Source: Lophius americanus (lineage: Eukaryota; Chordata; Actinopteri; Lophiiformes; Lophiidae). From it: DNA of 64,000 bases. The position numbers and the translations under genes were made by a program. The notes below the pieces were generated by a model. That model was not told the DNA's origin and did not search any database. It saw only the letters and a list, made by a program, of their open reading frames with translations. Below, in pieces: positions 48,176 to 61,090 of this stretch (position 1 is its first letter; each line of letters opens with the position of its first letter). The stretch is from the NCBI GenBank assembly GCA_037951165.1, contig JBBDHG010000161.1, positions 991,501-1,055,500 of the forward strand. Reading direction: 5' to 3'.

Positions 48176-50400
48176 TTCTGTCATAAATACGTCTCAAGTC
48201 GTCACACCTGATTCCAGCTCGTAAATGCATAGGGCCACCCATCTGAAGTCCTGATCTGCAGGTTTCTACTGTTAAAAGTCGTTGTTTTCTTGAAACTTTC
48301 ACCGTGGGCTTGATCATGTGGTAGCTGTTAAGTTTCTGTAGGAAAAGTCTAGACATGCTCTTCTTGAAAAGTGCCTATCTGCTAACTTTTTGTCGTGATT
48401 TGGTCATTTACGTTTTTGGTCCTGGCTGTCAGACATTTAAGTTTGATTGCGACCAAATCTGTAGGTTTGCAACCTCACCCGGACCAATATCAGAGGAATG
48501 TATGTCTACAAACCAACGATTATCTAGTGAGGGGAGCGAAACCAATGCAGATAATGTAGGTTTCATTTAAAACTATTTTGTGCACCTGCAAAATCCTACT
48601 GTAAAAAAAAAAAAAACTAACTGGATCAAACTTATACGTTGTAAAAATATAAGAAGCAAAACTTGAACAGTTGGCAGGACCCGTTCCAATTTTTATGTAT
48701 TCCAGCAATTCAAACTCAAGAAGATTACTTGGACTGAAGCAGTACATCATTATCTAGAACGTTGTAAGTTCAAGCTCTCTCAATTGCGGTAATGCTGTGA
48801 GTCTAAATGTTACTTTTAAAAATACCAGTCATGCATAGTAAGTAAAATAATTTTTACCATCAAATTAATACATTTAAATGGAGTTCAACAACAAAGTTGT
48901 ATAACCAGGATTCCTAATTTAAATGGATTTGTTGAAAAAATACAAAATTAATCATCTGAAAAGAAGTAAAGACGAAAAACGAAGTCAATAATATTCTTCT
49001 CTTCTTTCTGTTATTCATTAATTACAACTACAATGCTCATGACAAGAAATTAGTTTGTTCTATATTGAATTTAATGGATTGTAAACATTTGAATAATAGG
49101 GTTAATAACAAGTTGGCTGCTTAATAAATCAGAAACTCATGGGCACAGAGCTGTTGTGTTCTAAATATCTTTAAATAAAGTTATTTTTCCGACTAAATGA
49201 TGAGGGGGATTCAGCCGAAAAAAAAATTGAAGATGTTATTGAAAAGATTCTGAGAATAATTTTTCAAGCCATTACCATTTGAAGCTAATTTTGATATTTT
49301 AATGTAAAAATAAGGGTTTTCAGTAATACCGTATTGTTATAGGAAAGTAAAACCACCAACTGATGTACTTATTAAAATAAAGCCTTTCCTGACACTGATG
49401 GGAAGGAAGACAAACTCACTCTGCAGGGGTTAGTCGAGCAATTTCACTACAAAGTTATGAAAATGGATGGAAAAACTGTAACTGGACTGTTAATAATATG
49501 AATAGGATAAGCGTTTGCAGATAATGAATGAATGAAGGAATATGATCAAAGTGCTATATTTCCTCTCAATAGCATTGTATTTATCTGAGGAGTGTGCATA
49601 AACTCAACGTTAGAGTATAAAGAAAGCCTCAAAATGATGATGTTACATAATAAATACTAATTCACAGAATGATCAGGATTGTTAGGTCATTACTGACTGT
49701 GATTGTGCCGCTATTTCTTTCCCCATCTTCTTTATATGTTATCTTTAATTGAATCAATACTAGATTCTTGAAAACTAATTAGCAGAGCATGCTGTACATG
49801 TAGGCAAACAGATAAACACACTCACACACACTTTATGGGCTATTTAAAGTGGAAATAAAAACGGCTGAGCTTTAAGTGGACAGATTTGTCTTTGATCCTA
49901 TCAATTCGTCCTGGGGGTATGGATCGACCACGTGGGAATGAAATACAGTGCAGTCTTGTTTTTTGGTTTAGCCCTTTGAAATACTTCTCTCTCTTAATGT
50001 GGAGTCAAAAGTGTATCAGCGTTATGTTTTTCTTGCAGAGTTGAGATTTGTTTAATATTTCAGTTTACGGTTCAGTAGATGTGTTATTATATGCCTGATT
50101 CTTTTTTTCCCAAAAATTATTATTGTTTAGAAACTCTGAGGAACAAAAGTTTCTGTTCTTCAAAAAGCCACCTGAATGTTTAATTTTTCCTTTACCCCCG
50201 CCACTGTTTAGAGATGACGTTTAGATAGGTCCTGTTGTTATTGACTCAACTGTTTTTGTTATTGTGAGAATCAATGCCAATATTTTAATGAACATCTTTT
50301 TTTTTTTTCGATCGCGGTCAAAATATTAATATCATGATAATGAAAAAAATTATAAAAAGTCTGAAAACATCAAAATAAAAATCAAGCAAAGTGTGAAAGT
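48176..50400. other. no gene recognised
   Basis: AT-rich intergenic DNA with several A- or T-tracts. The short frames at 48.1-48.75 kb are unsupported. Confidence 0.5.
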
Positions 50401-51235
50401 TTCTACAGGAAAACCTCTGATGGATTTTTGGATGTATGCCGATGATACTGTCATCATTGTGGCAGCAAAAACCCCAACTATTGCTGTCGCCTAACTAACA
50501 GATGGCTTGACCCAAATGGTGCAGTAGCTTGACGTCTCCTGTCTAATACTGAATGTTCAAAAAGCTTTTCGATGTGTTCCTCAGTCAGAAAGATTCTAAT
50601 TACAGACACGTTTAGACTGAGGATAAAATATACTGAACTAGAGACAGTACAGAATTTTTGGTACCTTGGAATTATATTGGTATTTTAGTTAGGATTTGAC
50701 AAACACAAATAAAGTTTGGGAGAACTGTGAGGGCCAATCTACAAACTTTCAGACAAATCAGACACTGCTTACCATTTAGTACAGCTTTAACTTTTATGCG
50801 TGCCATGATTTTGTCTCATTTGCTATGCTGCATAACCTCTGGGTCTCAGACGTCTACCTCCATCATTAAACTCTTAATATCCCTTTACGACCAAGCTATC
50901 AAAATTCTGGACAGGAAACCACTGAGGTTTCATCATTGCAGTATTTAAAAGAAGTTGAAACTACTTAGTTTAAACAACTTCTTCAAATGTTGCAACCTCA
51001 CACTTACATTTAAATGTATCCATCACCTCGCTCCACCCATTTTTTAATAAATTCATATCTAGACCCAACTATAGTACCAGCAACACCCGAGGTCCATCAG
51101 AAGGAAACTATAGAATAAGACACTGAAATAATAGAATTAGACATTGCAAGACTTCCTTTGTACAAACTGCATACGACCCTCTGGAATTCTCCACCTGCCA
51201 GTTTAAAACAGATTCAGGATTCTAAATGATTCTAT
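50400..51235 (+). mobile_element. degenerate LINE reverse-transcriptase C-terminal half
   Basis: The frameshifted translation starts at the catalytic box MYADDTVIIVAAK (about 50432) and continues with SCLILNVQK, ETVQNFWYLGII, TFRQIRHCLPFSTA, FMRAMILSHLLCC, SLYDQAIKILDRKPLRFHH and LARLPLYKL-type segments. This is the order seen in a fish non-LTR element between the YADD box and the C-terminus. Many stops and indels show it is inactive. The region 5' of the YADD box is missing. The clade is not assigned. Confidence 0.75.
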
Positions 51236-51239
51236 GCAA

Positions 51240-53732
51240 CACTCAAATCTGTAATCCTGGATTCAAAGTATTTAGGTTCTGTTTGGATGGACTATCAATG
51301 TGCATCAAGGGACTGGCGTTGGAAATTAGCCCTGGTTATAAACACGTGTACAGTACATCGGTCACTTCTTATGCAACAGTCTATGTTTTTCTGTACTTGA
51401 CCCTTACGAATAAACTAAAACATCAAATAAATTAAATAGTCTGGACCCAAAAGCCCAGGTTTTAGGTTTGAAATTCTAAGGGGAATAGGGATGAGGAATG
51501 ATTATGGTGGAAAGGTCCAGCAGAGGCTTAAGTTGTTGAGAACTTGATGAGGGAATCCAGGGAGGTAAAGCCAAAGCTCCTTGCGGGAAACACGAGCTTA
51601 GGCATAAGAGATTGAAACTTAGTACGAGGTAGAGATAGGGAGATTGCATGAAGAGAAAAATTACGTCCATTTTTTATAACTTAGGGAGTCCAATCTACAT
51701 GTCTACCATGTGTGAAGTTTAATAATCTGTTGGAGAGTTTGGATAAATCCACCTCTGGTTGATAGGTAGATGGAGAACAGGTGTGGAGCAGAGCCAGGTG
51801 AGTGGATCCACGTCCACAAGCACGTATAGATAAACCCAAACAAAGACAGCGATAGGAGGGGATGAGACAGATAGACTAGGACAAATACAAAAAACACTAG
51901 AGGTAGAAGAGTCATGTGTGAGCTGGGATGTTTGCAAGACGTGCTTCATTAATCAAATGTCCCTATTTTCTTATGAATAAGTGTAGCTGTAATTTTTGGG
52001 AATTAAAAATGAAAATATATATAAATAGCAAAAGGGAGTAGACCGGCATGATTCATATGTATCATCATAATTTGCTAAAGTAACTTTCCACAGTAACTAT
52101 CCATACTCAAAATGTTAAAAGGAAAATAAGAATGTTAGGAATCCTAGAAACCTAGAAGTTTCACTTCTAGGAACGCTTTCGTTTGTTGGTCAGACAAGTT
52201 TAATGAAAAATAATTTCATTTTCAGAGTCATGACCTGGATGATAAGTCCAGAGGGATGAACACACCGACAGAGGACTTACGACTGTAGATCCCTCTGCAT
52301 TCTACTCTGTGTGGATAATGGTGGATAGTGGTATAACATTATGTAACCTTTGGGTGTAAAATTAAAAGACTCCAAACAAACTGAGATTACAAACACACAG
52401 CAAAAAAAGGGGTTTGTACTGTAAGCAAAGTATCTATTTGTAAAACTTGAACATGAAAATAAAGCACATTACTGTAAAACACGTTTTATAGAGACATTTA
52501 ACAACTGGGTAAAGCTTTGGTGCACCGATAACAAATAAAGTGTGTTTTTCAACCCTTGTGGTTTTTGGTACAAAATTGAAAAGTAAATGTTAGTTTCCAT
52601 AAGCACACTCAAGACATTAGACAATAATATAATGGCATTCACACTCAGAGGTGGAATGAAATTAAGAACATATGTGCTTTATATAAGTACTGTACATGAA
52701 TACATGTATACATGTAATACCTTTAAAATATCATAAAACTTAAAATAGTAAGGATGAAGTTCAAACGTTTGAGTGTGTGTATATCATTGTTTATAATTCA
52801 TGCTGCATCATCGCTGGGTTTAAAATCAAAAGTCCTATTTTGTCATCAAGGCCTTAATTATTTAATGAGCGTGATGGATATTTGGCTCCGTCACATAGAT
52901 CCATCATCCTTCATGTTGGGAGTCATTAAAGAGCTATCTGCTTTTTTTAAACAGTGCCGAGGTGTTGAATGACAAGTCGTGAAGTTTTCATTCAAATGAT
53001 CCCTTTGAGCTCAAGCCCTGCACGTAAAACATTGCTATTATATGAAGTCATTCAACGGTTTGCATGATTTAAAACTGAGAAATGTTACCCTGTGCTGTGT
53101 TGGTATTTAGGCTGAAGATGCTCATTCTGATATGAAACCGACTTGTTTGAATGTTACCAGATTAATGTGAGAAGGTGCAAGTTTGGAAGGGATCTGCATT
53201 ATATCTTTTCATTTGGGTTTAGTTACTTTGACTTAACAGCCTTTGATGTCAGGCATCCATCCTTCTTGGTTATCTAAATCCAAAAGTAACAACTAGCAAA
53301 ATCCAAGTTGTGTCCTCTCAAGTATGGTTTTAACCTCGGTATGAGTGACGGTCACGACGCAGTATTCATGATAACTCCAATGTCATATGAACGTGTTAGG
53401 AGTAACAATCAGGGAGGGGATGTCAGAAAGCATTGATTAGATGTACTATTGTTACAACGCTAGTACAATGCCTTTGTGTAAAACAACATGGCCTCTGGAG
53501 CAGAGATGAGAGTCAAGACACCTGTGTAATTATTCTTTACTGAGAACTCAATGGAGCTCATTTCAACACAAAGTATCTGCGACAGACAGGATGATGATCC
53601 CATAATATCTCTGACTCTTCAGAGCAAGAATGATGAATTTGGTGAAACATGTTTTTATACCTTCTATTTCAAATGTATCCCGTTCACCGTTGGACATAAC
53701 AAAACAAAACAATAGTCTTATTATTTCAAGGA

Positions 53733-53734
<2 letters not shown>
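51240..53734. other. no gene recognised; small hairpin at 52151-52171
   Basis: AT-rich DNA. CCTAGAAGT / ACTTCTAGG form a 9-bp stem with a 3-base loop at 52151-52171. Frames at 51.47-51.95 kb on the minus strand are unsupported. Confidence 0.5.

Positions 53735-53803
<69 letters not shown>
53735..53803 (+). repeat. (GA)n microsatellite
   Basis: About 33 GA/AG units with one AA interruption near 53769. Confidence 0.97.
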
Positions 53804-53804
<1 letters not shown>

Positions 53805-53806
<2 letters not shown>

Positions 53807-54785
53807 GCTCTTCAAAGCACTGATACTGCTGTTAAAGCCGCTGACAAACTGAAGAGCAAATGTCTGAGGATGTATTGATTCACTAGCAGGCTGAGTGACA
53901 GGTAGACACACCATACTTTTCGCTGCATCCATCTTTCAGTTTTGTTGACATCGCATGGACCTCTATTGTTAATATGGCCTGTGATCATCCTGCAACTAAT
54001 CCTCCCATTATGGAGCTGAAAAATTAGCTTTATCTTGATCAGAATAGTCTAATATCACTATTTCGAATCCAAGCACTGTCAGAATGATGTTTGTCATTCT
54101 GGAGATGGATGGAATATAAGCTGCACGTTAGCAATATCTACATAAGAATCTAGCCAGAAAAGGATAAAAGAAAGATGAGGTTCTCGTGACTATACTGCTG
54201 AGTTGTGTGTCTTATCTTAAATTGTTCTCACACTTGAAATGTCCAAGTTTACACTACCATGATTACCTACATTTATGTCTGTAATATACATAGTAAATTA
54301 TCTTCACTCTACTATAATAACACACACGAAAAGCCCAAAATAAATCCTCCGTGTCCATAGTTCCAATATAGTAAAGTTTGTCTTTGTCCTTTCCCAGCAC
54401 CTCAACTCTTCTCACCTCGCTAAACTTCTGCTGTTATTTATGCTGTGGCCTTCAGGTTGTGCTGACATTACTGGTAATGATACCCTTGATACATGCCTGC
54501 ATGGACTTACACACAGCACGGTGTCAAACAGCACAATCTGCAGTGGCTGTAAAGTACTTCAGAGCTGGTTTTCCTCCATGTCAGTCTGTTGCAGCGTTTT
54601 ATACAAAGGTGTCTCTTTCCAAACTAAATTACTTTCATTATTTCAGTCTTATAATGTCTTGTGTTTTACGAAACAAGTTGGAGGAATCAGGCATTTTTAC
54701 TGCTGCGATGTTTATTGTTAGTTTGAGAGACGTTCTCAGAATAATAATCATCTTATTCGCAGCGGGATTTTTTTTCTATTCAATT
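53805..54785. other. no gene supported; open frame 54378-54794
   Basis: Two overlapping plus-strand frames at 54378-54794 (138 codons) and 54440-54721 show hydrophobic stretches but no recognised domain. The longer one runs into a dispersed repeat copy, which argues against a real gene. Confidence 0.45.
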
Positions 54786-54789
54786 TCCA

Positions 54790-55180
54790 AATAGGATATT
54801 ATAGAATCATCATTACTGCCGTGTGGATTAGCGCGATAACAAAATTTACACCCACATAGACCTTATTGTGAGAAAAAAACTGGGTTGATTTTGGGTAAAG
54901 TTAGTTGTATATTTTTGACTAGGGAGAGGTTTACCTCCAAAAAGGTTCGGGCCATAATTTCTCAAACGTTGGTCCGATTTAGTCCATATTTGATGTATAA
55001 TAATCCACTCTAAATTTATCTTTTATGTACCATATTTAAATCTAATACTTCAAATTTTACGGGGTTTTTTTCCCGCTTAAATTGAGGAGTTAAATTAGGG
55101 GTTTATTGTACAATGCAGGGGACTTGGTACTTTTCGGGTGTAAATACTTCGCTCTCTGGGATGACAGCGTAGGCTTAGTA
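54790..55180 (-). repeat. unclassified dispersed repeat family, copy L
   Basis: The minus strand has the left end CTAAGCCTACGCTGTCATCC, ACACCCGAAAAGTACCAAGTCCCC, GCATTGTACAATAAACCCC, then TAAATCGGACCAACGTTTGAG, CCCAAAATCAACCCAG, AAGGTCTATGTGGGTG and ATCGCGCTAATCCACACGGC. The right end shades into unrelated sequence. Confidence 0.8.
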
Positions 55181-55184
55181 TTTT

Positions 55185-56325
55185 TTTGGTGTGATGAAAT
55201 AACATTTGACGGGTGACAGTATATACTTGACTATAATAAATGAAAAAAATGTATATATACAGAATGAATTATTTAATACATAGAATTTCTTAACCTTGAA
55301 TGTATGGATGGAATATAAGTCTGAATATATAGCATGATGTTTGAAAATGGAAAGAACAAAGCTTCATTCATTAATCTCCTTGATTATACAGAATAAATAA
55401 ATGAAAATCTTTCCTGGCAGGCAGAAGGTTACACAAGTAGTAAAATATATCATGTGATACCATAAACAAGGATGTGAATATAATAAATGGATTGTGTTGA
55501 TTAGACTTAATATTCCCAAATGTCCATACATGAGTCTTTATATCTATGGAAAGGAACATAATCAGAACCCCTTATCTCATGAATCCAATCACATGTGCCT
55601 TATTATTTGACCATGTACTCTGACAAAATAATATAATTGAGTATTAACACATTTATCCTGTTCTTCTAGGGCTTTCAGAATGCTTCCTCTCAAAGACTGC
55701 TCCTCTTCTGCTTCAACGGGAAGCTCCATTGCCTACAGGTAGGAATGCCCAACATGAAGGTCCTCAATGCAGTTTGCATCTTAACCCGTGCTCAAAAGGA
55801 TAATATTGTTCTGGTGCTCTTCTTTCTATGTTTCTGCCTCTCTCCTCCCCACGTCTGTGTCTGTATGTCTGTGTGTCTCTGGCTGTGGCCCGAACCACAC
55901 TTGCGTCCTATTCCTATCTATCAAGCTTCACTGCTATAACCCTTAGCAGTAGATCCTCTTTCAGGTAACTATAGACTTGCTTTGGCTTTTGCTCACTTGT
56001 TTTTTCCTTGTGTCTCAGTTCCTCTGTGAATAGGCCAGCCAGCCTCCCTTACAGCGTCAGCCACTCGACATGCTTCTAGTGAGTTCACAGTCGAGATCCA
56101 AACGCTGCAGCCCAAAGTATTCTACGAATCTGCCTCTGGAGCAGCTGAAATAAACAGCCTTAATCTTTTCTAGAGTCTGAGCTTTGTTTTGAGGTTAAAC
56201 TCAAACTTAAACTGTGGGTTCAGATGTGGAGCCTACGAGATGTGTCGTCCACGAAAAACATCTTCAGCATTGTAGAAGCATTCCCTTCATTGAATTCCTC
56301 AAATAGAATGAGAGTTAATGCACCA
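55185..56325. other. no gene supported; exon-like segment at 55671-55739
   Basis: The segment from about 55671 to 55739 is flanked by CTGTTCTTCTAG on the left and CTACAG|GTAGG on the right, so it has acceptor and donor look-alikes. All the rest is AT-rich and featureless. Confidence 0.4.
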
Positions 56326-56329
56326 GAAA

Positions 56330-56680
56330 CTGTGTGTTTTTGTAGTAAAATGTGATAAACATAAGATAGATCTCTTCAAGTTGATCCATATGCATCAAAT
56401 CTGGATTAAATCGGACCAACAATTAGGATTTCATGTCCAAAACATAGTTTTTCATGAAAAAGAAGCTCCTCCTCGTGTACTATAATGGCTCGAAAACTTT
56501 TGGAGATAAAGCTCCCTCCTAGTGTCAAAAATGTAAAACCGACCTTTCAAGAAAAATCACTCCAGTTCTTCCTCGCAGCTCTATACTGGTATAAAAGTTG
56601 AAAATATTAATTGAGTTATCACCTTAACACAAAGGATCTGTGGCGGACACAGTGGTGATGATTGATTTTGGGAAAGGTTG
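56330..56680 (+). repeat. unclassified dispersed repeat family, copy M
   Basis: It contains AAGATAGATCTCTTCAAG, TTGATCCATATGCATCAAATC, TTAAATCGGACCAACAATTAGG, CTTTTGGAGATAAAGCTCCC, CTCCAGTTCTTCCTCGCAG, GAGTTATCACCTTAACAC and GATCTGTGGCGGAC. It runs directly into an inverted copy. Confidence 0.8.
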
Positions 56681-56835
56681 ATTGTATATTTCCAACAGTA
56701 GAGGGAGCTTTATCTTCAAAAGTCTGACCTCAACTGTTTGTCCAAATTTGGTGCGATTCAACCGACTTGAGGAGTTCTATCTTGTATGGATTATGTTTTA
56801 CTCTAATGGTTCATGTTTTACTCACTAGAGGAAAG
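56665..56835 (-). repeat. unclassified dispersed repeat family, copy N, inverted next to M
   Basis: On the minus strand it contains GTGAGTAAAACATGAACCATT, AGATAGAACTCCTCAAGTCGG, CACCAAATTTGGACAAACAG and AGATAAAGCTCCCTCTACTG. It ends in CTTTCCCAAAATCAATC, where it meets copy M. Confidence 0.75.
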
Positions 56836-56839
56836 GTTG

Positions 56840-59738
56840 CCAGGGGATGAAATTCATATAATGATATGTTTCTAATCAAACAGAAAAACAGTTATGAAAA
56901 AGTACACATTTAAAATTATTATGAGACATTTTTAAATAGTTGAGTTTTTGAACAGATTGCTCAGTTAGAGGGTTGAGACAAAATGTCTAACATCTGTTAT
57001 ATATTTTTTAAGTATATAATCAGTCTATTGATATGGTTGCTCCTATCTGCATGTCCCCAAACATAACAAAACAATAAATTCAGCAGGTATTCAGTGACAG
57101 CAGCAGAATTCATTCATTCTACCTCCCAGGTTGACCATAGATCAATCATCAGTTTCACAAATGATCAAAATTAGCCCTCTTGATCTTAAAGTGTTTCCCT
57201 GATCAATGCAATCACAAGAAAACCGTGTCTTGCCCCAAAATCAATATGCTGCAGTGGATGGAGCTAAGGCTCTCCATGACCCCAGGCATTCGTAGTGACT
57301 CTCTCAATGGCAAGTTACTAATGAGTTTTCTCTCAATAAATGGATTATAAATAACTTTAACATTGTTCCAATATATAAATCTTTTATGAAGTAATGAAGA
57401 ATATTTTTTTTTATAGAACGGTGTGAGCCTGAGCAAGATTACTTGGTCTAATTTACGACAAGCATGTCGACAACACTGAAAGAAGAAGGTGCAGCTCTCC
57501 TGCGTCCTTGAGACTTGACACATTCACTTTGTTTGAAGTGTTGGACCTATAGTGGAAATTAAAATAGCACAAAGAGCCTCTCCTTGCACACGTAGACAGA
57601 GACCTATGTGTGCTAGAAACCTTCTTCAGATTATAGAAAAGCCTAAATCCTCCTGGGATATAACCCTACACAAACACACACACATGCACAATCACCCTAA
57701 AACACATGCACACGCACACACATACACGGACACAGCTGCAGGATGGTGGTGTTTCCACATGACTTACCTGTCTGATGCAGTTTGCACTTTTGATTCCAGC
57801 ATCCCGAGAGCGCAGTCCCATACCTTGCATCACACATACTGCACTTGGACAGAAAGTCAATTATACATTCTATGTCCTGCTCCTTACAGCTGTGTTTTGT
57901 AAGGAAAATGATGCATCAGGATAAAATCATTAATCTTACACCAGCTGACCTTTAATATCTGAAGGTATTGGACATTAGCGCAGATGGGAGTTCTTGTGAG
58001 GATCGGTCCTGGTGGAATCTCTTGCCAGGATAAGTTGAAACCATGTGAGAGACTGTGGGCTAGAGAGCTGCAGTGATTTTCTGATGATCCTCAGCATCAG
58101 TTTTAAAACATAAAAAGCGTCGTCTGCAACTTGTGAGTGGTCAACATATCTGAAGTCCAATCATCTAACATCTTTTGCAGTATGAATAAGAATATGTATT
58201 TGTGTCATTTCATTCAATTTAAATCAATTTTAGAGTATTAGAAAGCACCAATGTTGTTTGGAAGACATATGTGGTGGATAACTGATTTGCATATTGCAAA
58301 TTAAACAGCTGGTTAGAAATGATCAACCCTTAATTTACCATCTCGTCCCCAATCAGCCAAGTCTATAAACATAATTAGGGACAGTCACTCGTCCTTTGAA
58401 ACAATGTGCATGGAGCTGCAGTATGAGTTCGAGGATTATATTTTACTATAAGTTTTCCAGGAACAAAAAGGAAAAACAGTAAGGGATGGATTATTGGTAA
58501 CCTGTCTAGCTACTTCTGAGGTCAAGGAGTACATTAATAACTTTATTAATTTGTATGTGTTATAGGTTACATGAAAGAAAGGTCCTATAAGAAGGACCTT
58601 AGTGAATACAGATGAAGACACTCATCATTATATAGTAAAATATTTCCAACTGGGAAAATTAATTTTTGGCTCTTCCCCCACTCCGTCATCATTTTCTGTC
58701 ATTGATTTTCTCTTATCTGTCTTACAAGGGCAAATCCCCCCTCCGAAAAAATAAAACTTAAATATAAGCTGACACACTCTGACATATTTCCTCACACTCA
58801 ACCCATTTTAGAAGCCGTTACTGATTAGCAAAGGCAGTATTGCCATCTGACGTTGCTGACTCATTCAAATCAATCCTGTTAAAAAAAATCTGAACAGGAG
58901 TCGAGCGTATTCTCAAATCTCATTTCGGTTTTCTAGCTGGAATCTTCAGAAGTCAGCATATTCCACCAGCTTATGTCCCAGAATTAAGTCAGCATGCTAC
59001 CTGTAGCTGAGAGAATCTGACAGACAATTCTCATTTCACCCAAATAAATAATAAAAATTGATGATTGGAAGCTAGAACTTAGACGCCTCAATCAACAAGG
59101 CTAATTTGTTTTTTCCATTATTGATCTATCTGTTGGTTAACAGAATTCAAAAAGTTATGAATTTTGGTTTTGATCAAGAAAGAAGGGTTTTGAAGAAGTC
59201 TAGTCAAAGAAGAAAAACATTTTACAATATTTGGGGGTGATCTTGATGATTTGAGGTTTGCCCTGTTCATGTGGGGGTGTGCTCTGTTCTGTAAGAAGAA
59301 TGATGTAAATTGCAATGAAAAGTGAGCATCATAGGGAAACATCCTGAGGAAAGAACTGCCTTGGCAGAGGAGATGCCGTCTCTGTATTGAGGGGTCTATA
59401 TTTTTAATAACTACATGCATTTGGTGAGAATGGAAGTATTGACAGCTATAGCGAGAAGAAAAGAAAAATAGGGCAGTCTATTGTGTCAGTATATGTAATT
59501 TTGATAAATATTCTATATTTATCAAAGCACAAAAATGTTAATTTGAAGTTGATGACAACAGTGGGGAAATGGACTTTAGTGGATTTGGGATCAGTATGGA
59601 CATCCCTTCCGTATGGTGCTTACAAACGTGTACAGACTGACAGTCAGATCGTTATTACTGCTGAAGGAGCATAAGAGCTCGAAAACCCTCCTATGTTATT
59701 TACGAGTATGTTAGCATTTTGTATTACGTATAAACTAG
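56840..59738. other. no gene recognised
   Basis: Intergenic DNA with a CA-rich tract at 57668-57725 and a short inverted repeat AAGGTCCT/AGGACCTT at 58579-58600. Frames of up to 116 codons show no known motifs. Confidence 0.5.
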
Positions 59739-59740
59739 CC

Positions 59741-59985
59741 CTACACTGTCGTCCCCAACAGCATCGGTATGCCCCCCCGAAAGTCCCCATCCCCTTCGTT
59801 TAAGAAGCTACACCCCTGATTGAACTAATGCAATTAAATATGAAGTTATTTCAACAGTATTTTTAGAAAAAGAAAAAAAAAGTAAATTCTTGAGGTCTAA
59901 GTGGGTGTAAAGTTTGAAAATATGATATAATATGATTTAGTTTTTGAGTTAGCGCATTAAAATGAGGCATCTATGAAGATTTGAA
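59741..59985 (+). repeat. unclassified dispersed repeat family, copy O, internally deleted
   Basis: The left end CACTGTCGTCCCCAACAGC, the CCCCTGATTGAACTAATGCA block and AATATGAAGTTATTT are followed after a short A-rich junction by the right-part blocks TAAGTGGGTGTAAAGTTTG and GTTTTTGAGTTAGCGCATT. The internal units are missing. Confidence 0.75.
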
Positions 59986-60654
59986 AGTACAACAACATTT
60001 GAATGCGTTTAAATCCAGGACTCAACACAACCTTGGTGTATAAAAAAAAAAAAACACAGCAGAGACCGCAAACACGCCACACAACACATTTACATCCAAG
60101 TGTAAGTACAATGGTCATTTCAGTTCACAAGCATCACATCCCAAAGTGAAGAACATAATGAAAGTGCATCGTGCTTCAGTTGATCTTCTCCTAGGTATGA
60201 AATGATGAAGACGAAGACTTACTCTGTGTGCTCTAACTCGCTTGAGAAACCAACTACTGTGACAAACAATAACATAAGAAGTAAAGTTGAAAGATACTGA
60301 CAGGTGACATTTGGTTATTTTGATGTTTGATCTATTTTTGATTGTTTTTAAGTTTCCCCTGAAGATGTTAGTGGCAACTAAAAACATACAGTTTGAGTTC
60401 TGTGGTTCATGTGCAGTCCCTTGGATACCCCTTCTGTGTGTATATATATAAATATATGTTTTTTTTTATGATTGTGAGTATGAGATTTTGTTAGCAGCTG
60501 TTCATTTTGTGTGTACAGGTTTGAGCTCTGGATGATGGACATTTATAAAAACACTCTCCAATACCAATAAGTCAGAGAAAGTACAGCTTTTGGCTCTGTT
60601 AAGTGTATTTGGTTGGGTGGATATTTAGGCGTTGTGTTTTCTGATTGTTAACAA
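59986..60654. other. no feature recognised
   Basis: AT-rich DNA with a short TATATA tract at about 60442-60457. Confidence 0.5.
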
Positions 60655-60790
60655 GGTCTACGCAGTCTTCACTGACAGCAAAGGTATAACCCCGAAAAGC
60701 AAGCAATCCCCCTCGTTTGAGATCCTCAAATAAAATGTTATGTCCCAAAAATGTTTTTCATGAAATTAAAATTTACATAACAGATGTGGA
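60655..60790 (+). repeat. unclassified dispersed repeat family, copy P (left end)
   Basis: It carries TCTACGCAGTCTTCACTGAC, AGCAAAGGTATAACCCCGAA, then TGTCCCAAAAATGTTTTTCATGA, an internal-unit segment, before merging with unique sequence and the SINE at 60841. This is the second place in the window where a family copy and a SINE of this type lie side by side. Confidence 0.6.
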
Positions 60791-60840
60791 GGGTCTGCAG
60801 CTGCAGATCCTCGATTTTCATGTGAATTTTTACCTAGTTA

Positions 60841-61090
60841 TTTTCATTCATTCATTATCGACCACTTATTCTGTTAAGGGTTACGGGGGGGGGGGGGTGG
60901 AGCCTATCCCAGCCAGCATCGGGCGAGAGCGGGGTACACCATGGAGAAATTGCCAGTTCAGTGCAGGGCAGACACATAAAGACATACAATCACACACGCA
61001 CGTCTATTTTAGTGTCACAAATTCACCTATATCACATGTTTTTGACAGACACAAGGAGAACATGCAAACTCCCCACAGAAAGCATAGCAG
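60841..61090 (-). mobile_element. fish SINE fragment lacking the tRNA head
   Basis: It matches the body of the SINE at 26.0 kb: TTCATTCATTATCGACCACTT, a G-run of about 13 bases, TGGAGCCTATCCCAGCC, GGGGTACACCATGGAGAAAT, CAGTGCAGGGCAGACACATA and GGAGAACATGCAAACTCCCC. Polymerase III boxes are absent. Confidence 0.8.

Noticed and set aside
54378..54794. 138-codon plus-strand frame with hydrophobic C-terminus
   Set aside because: It extends to the edge of a dispersed repeat copy and overlaps a second frame equally lacking motifs.
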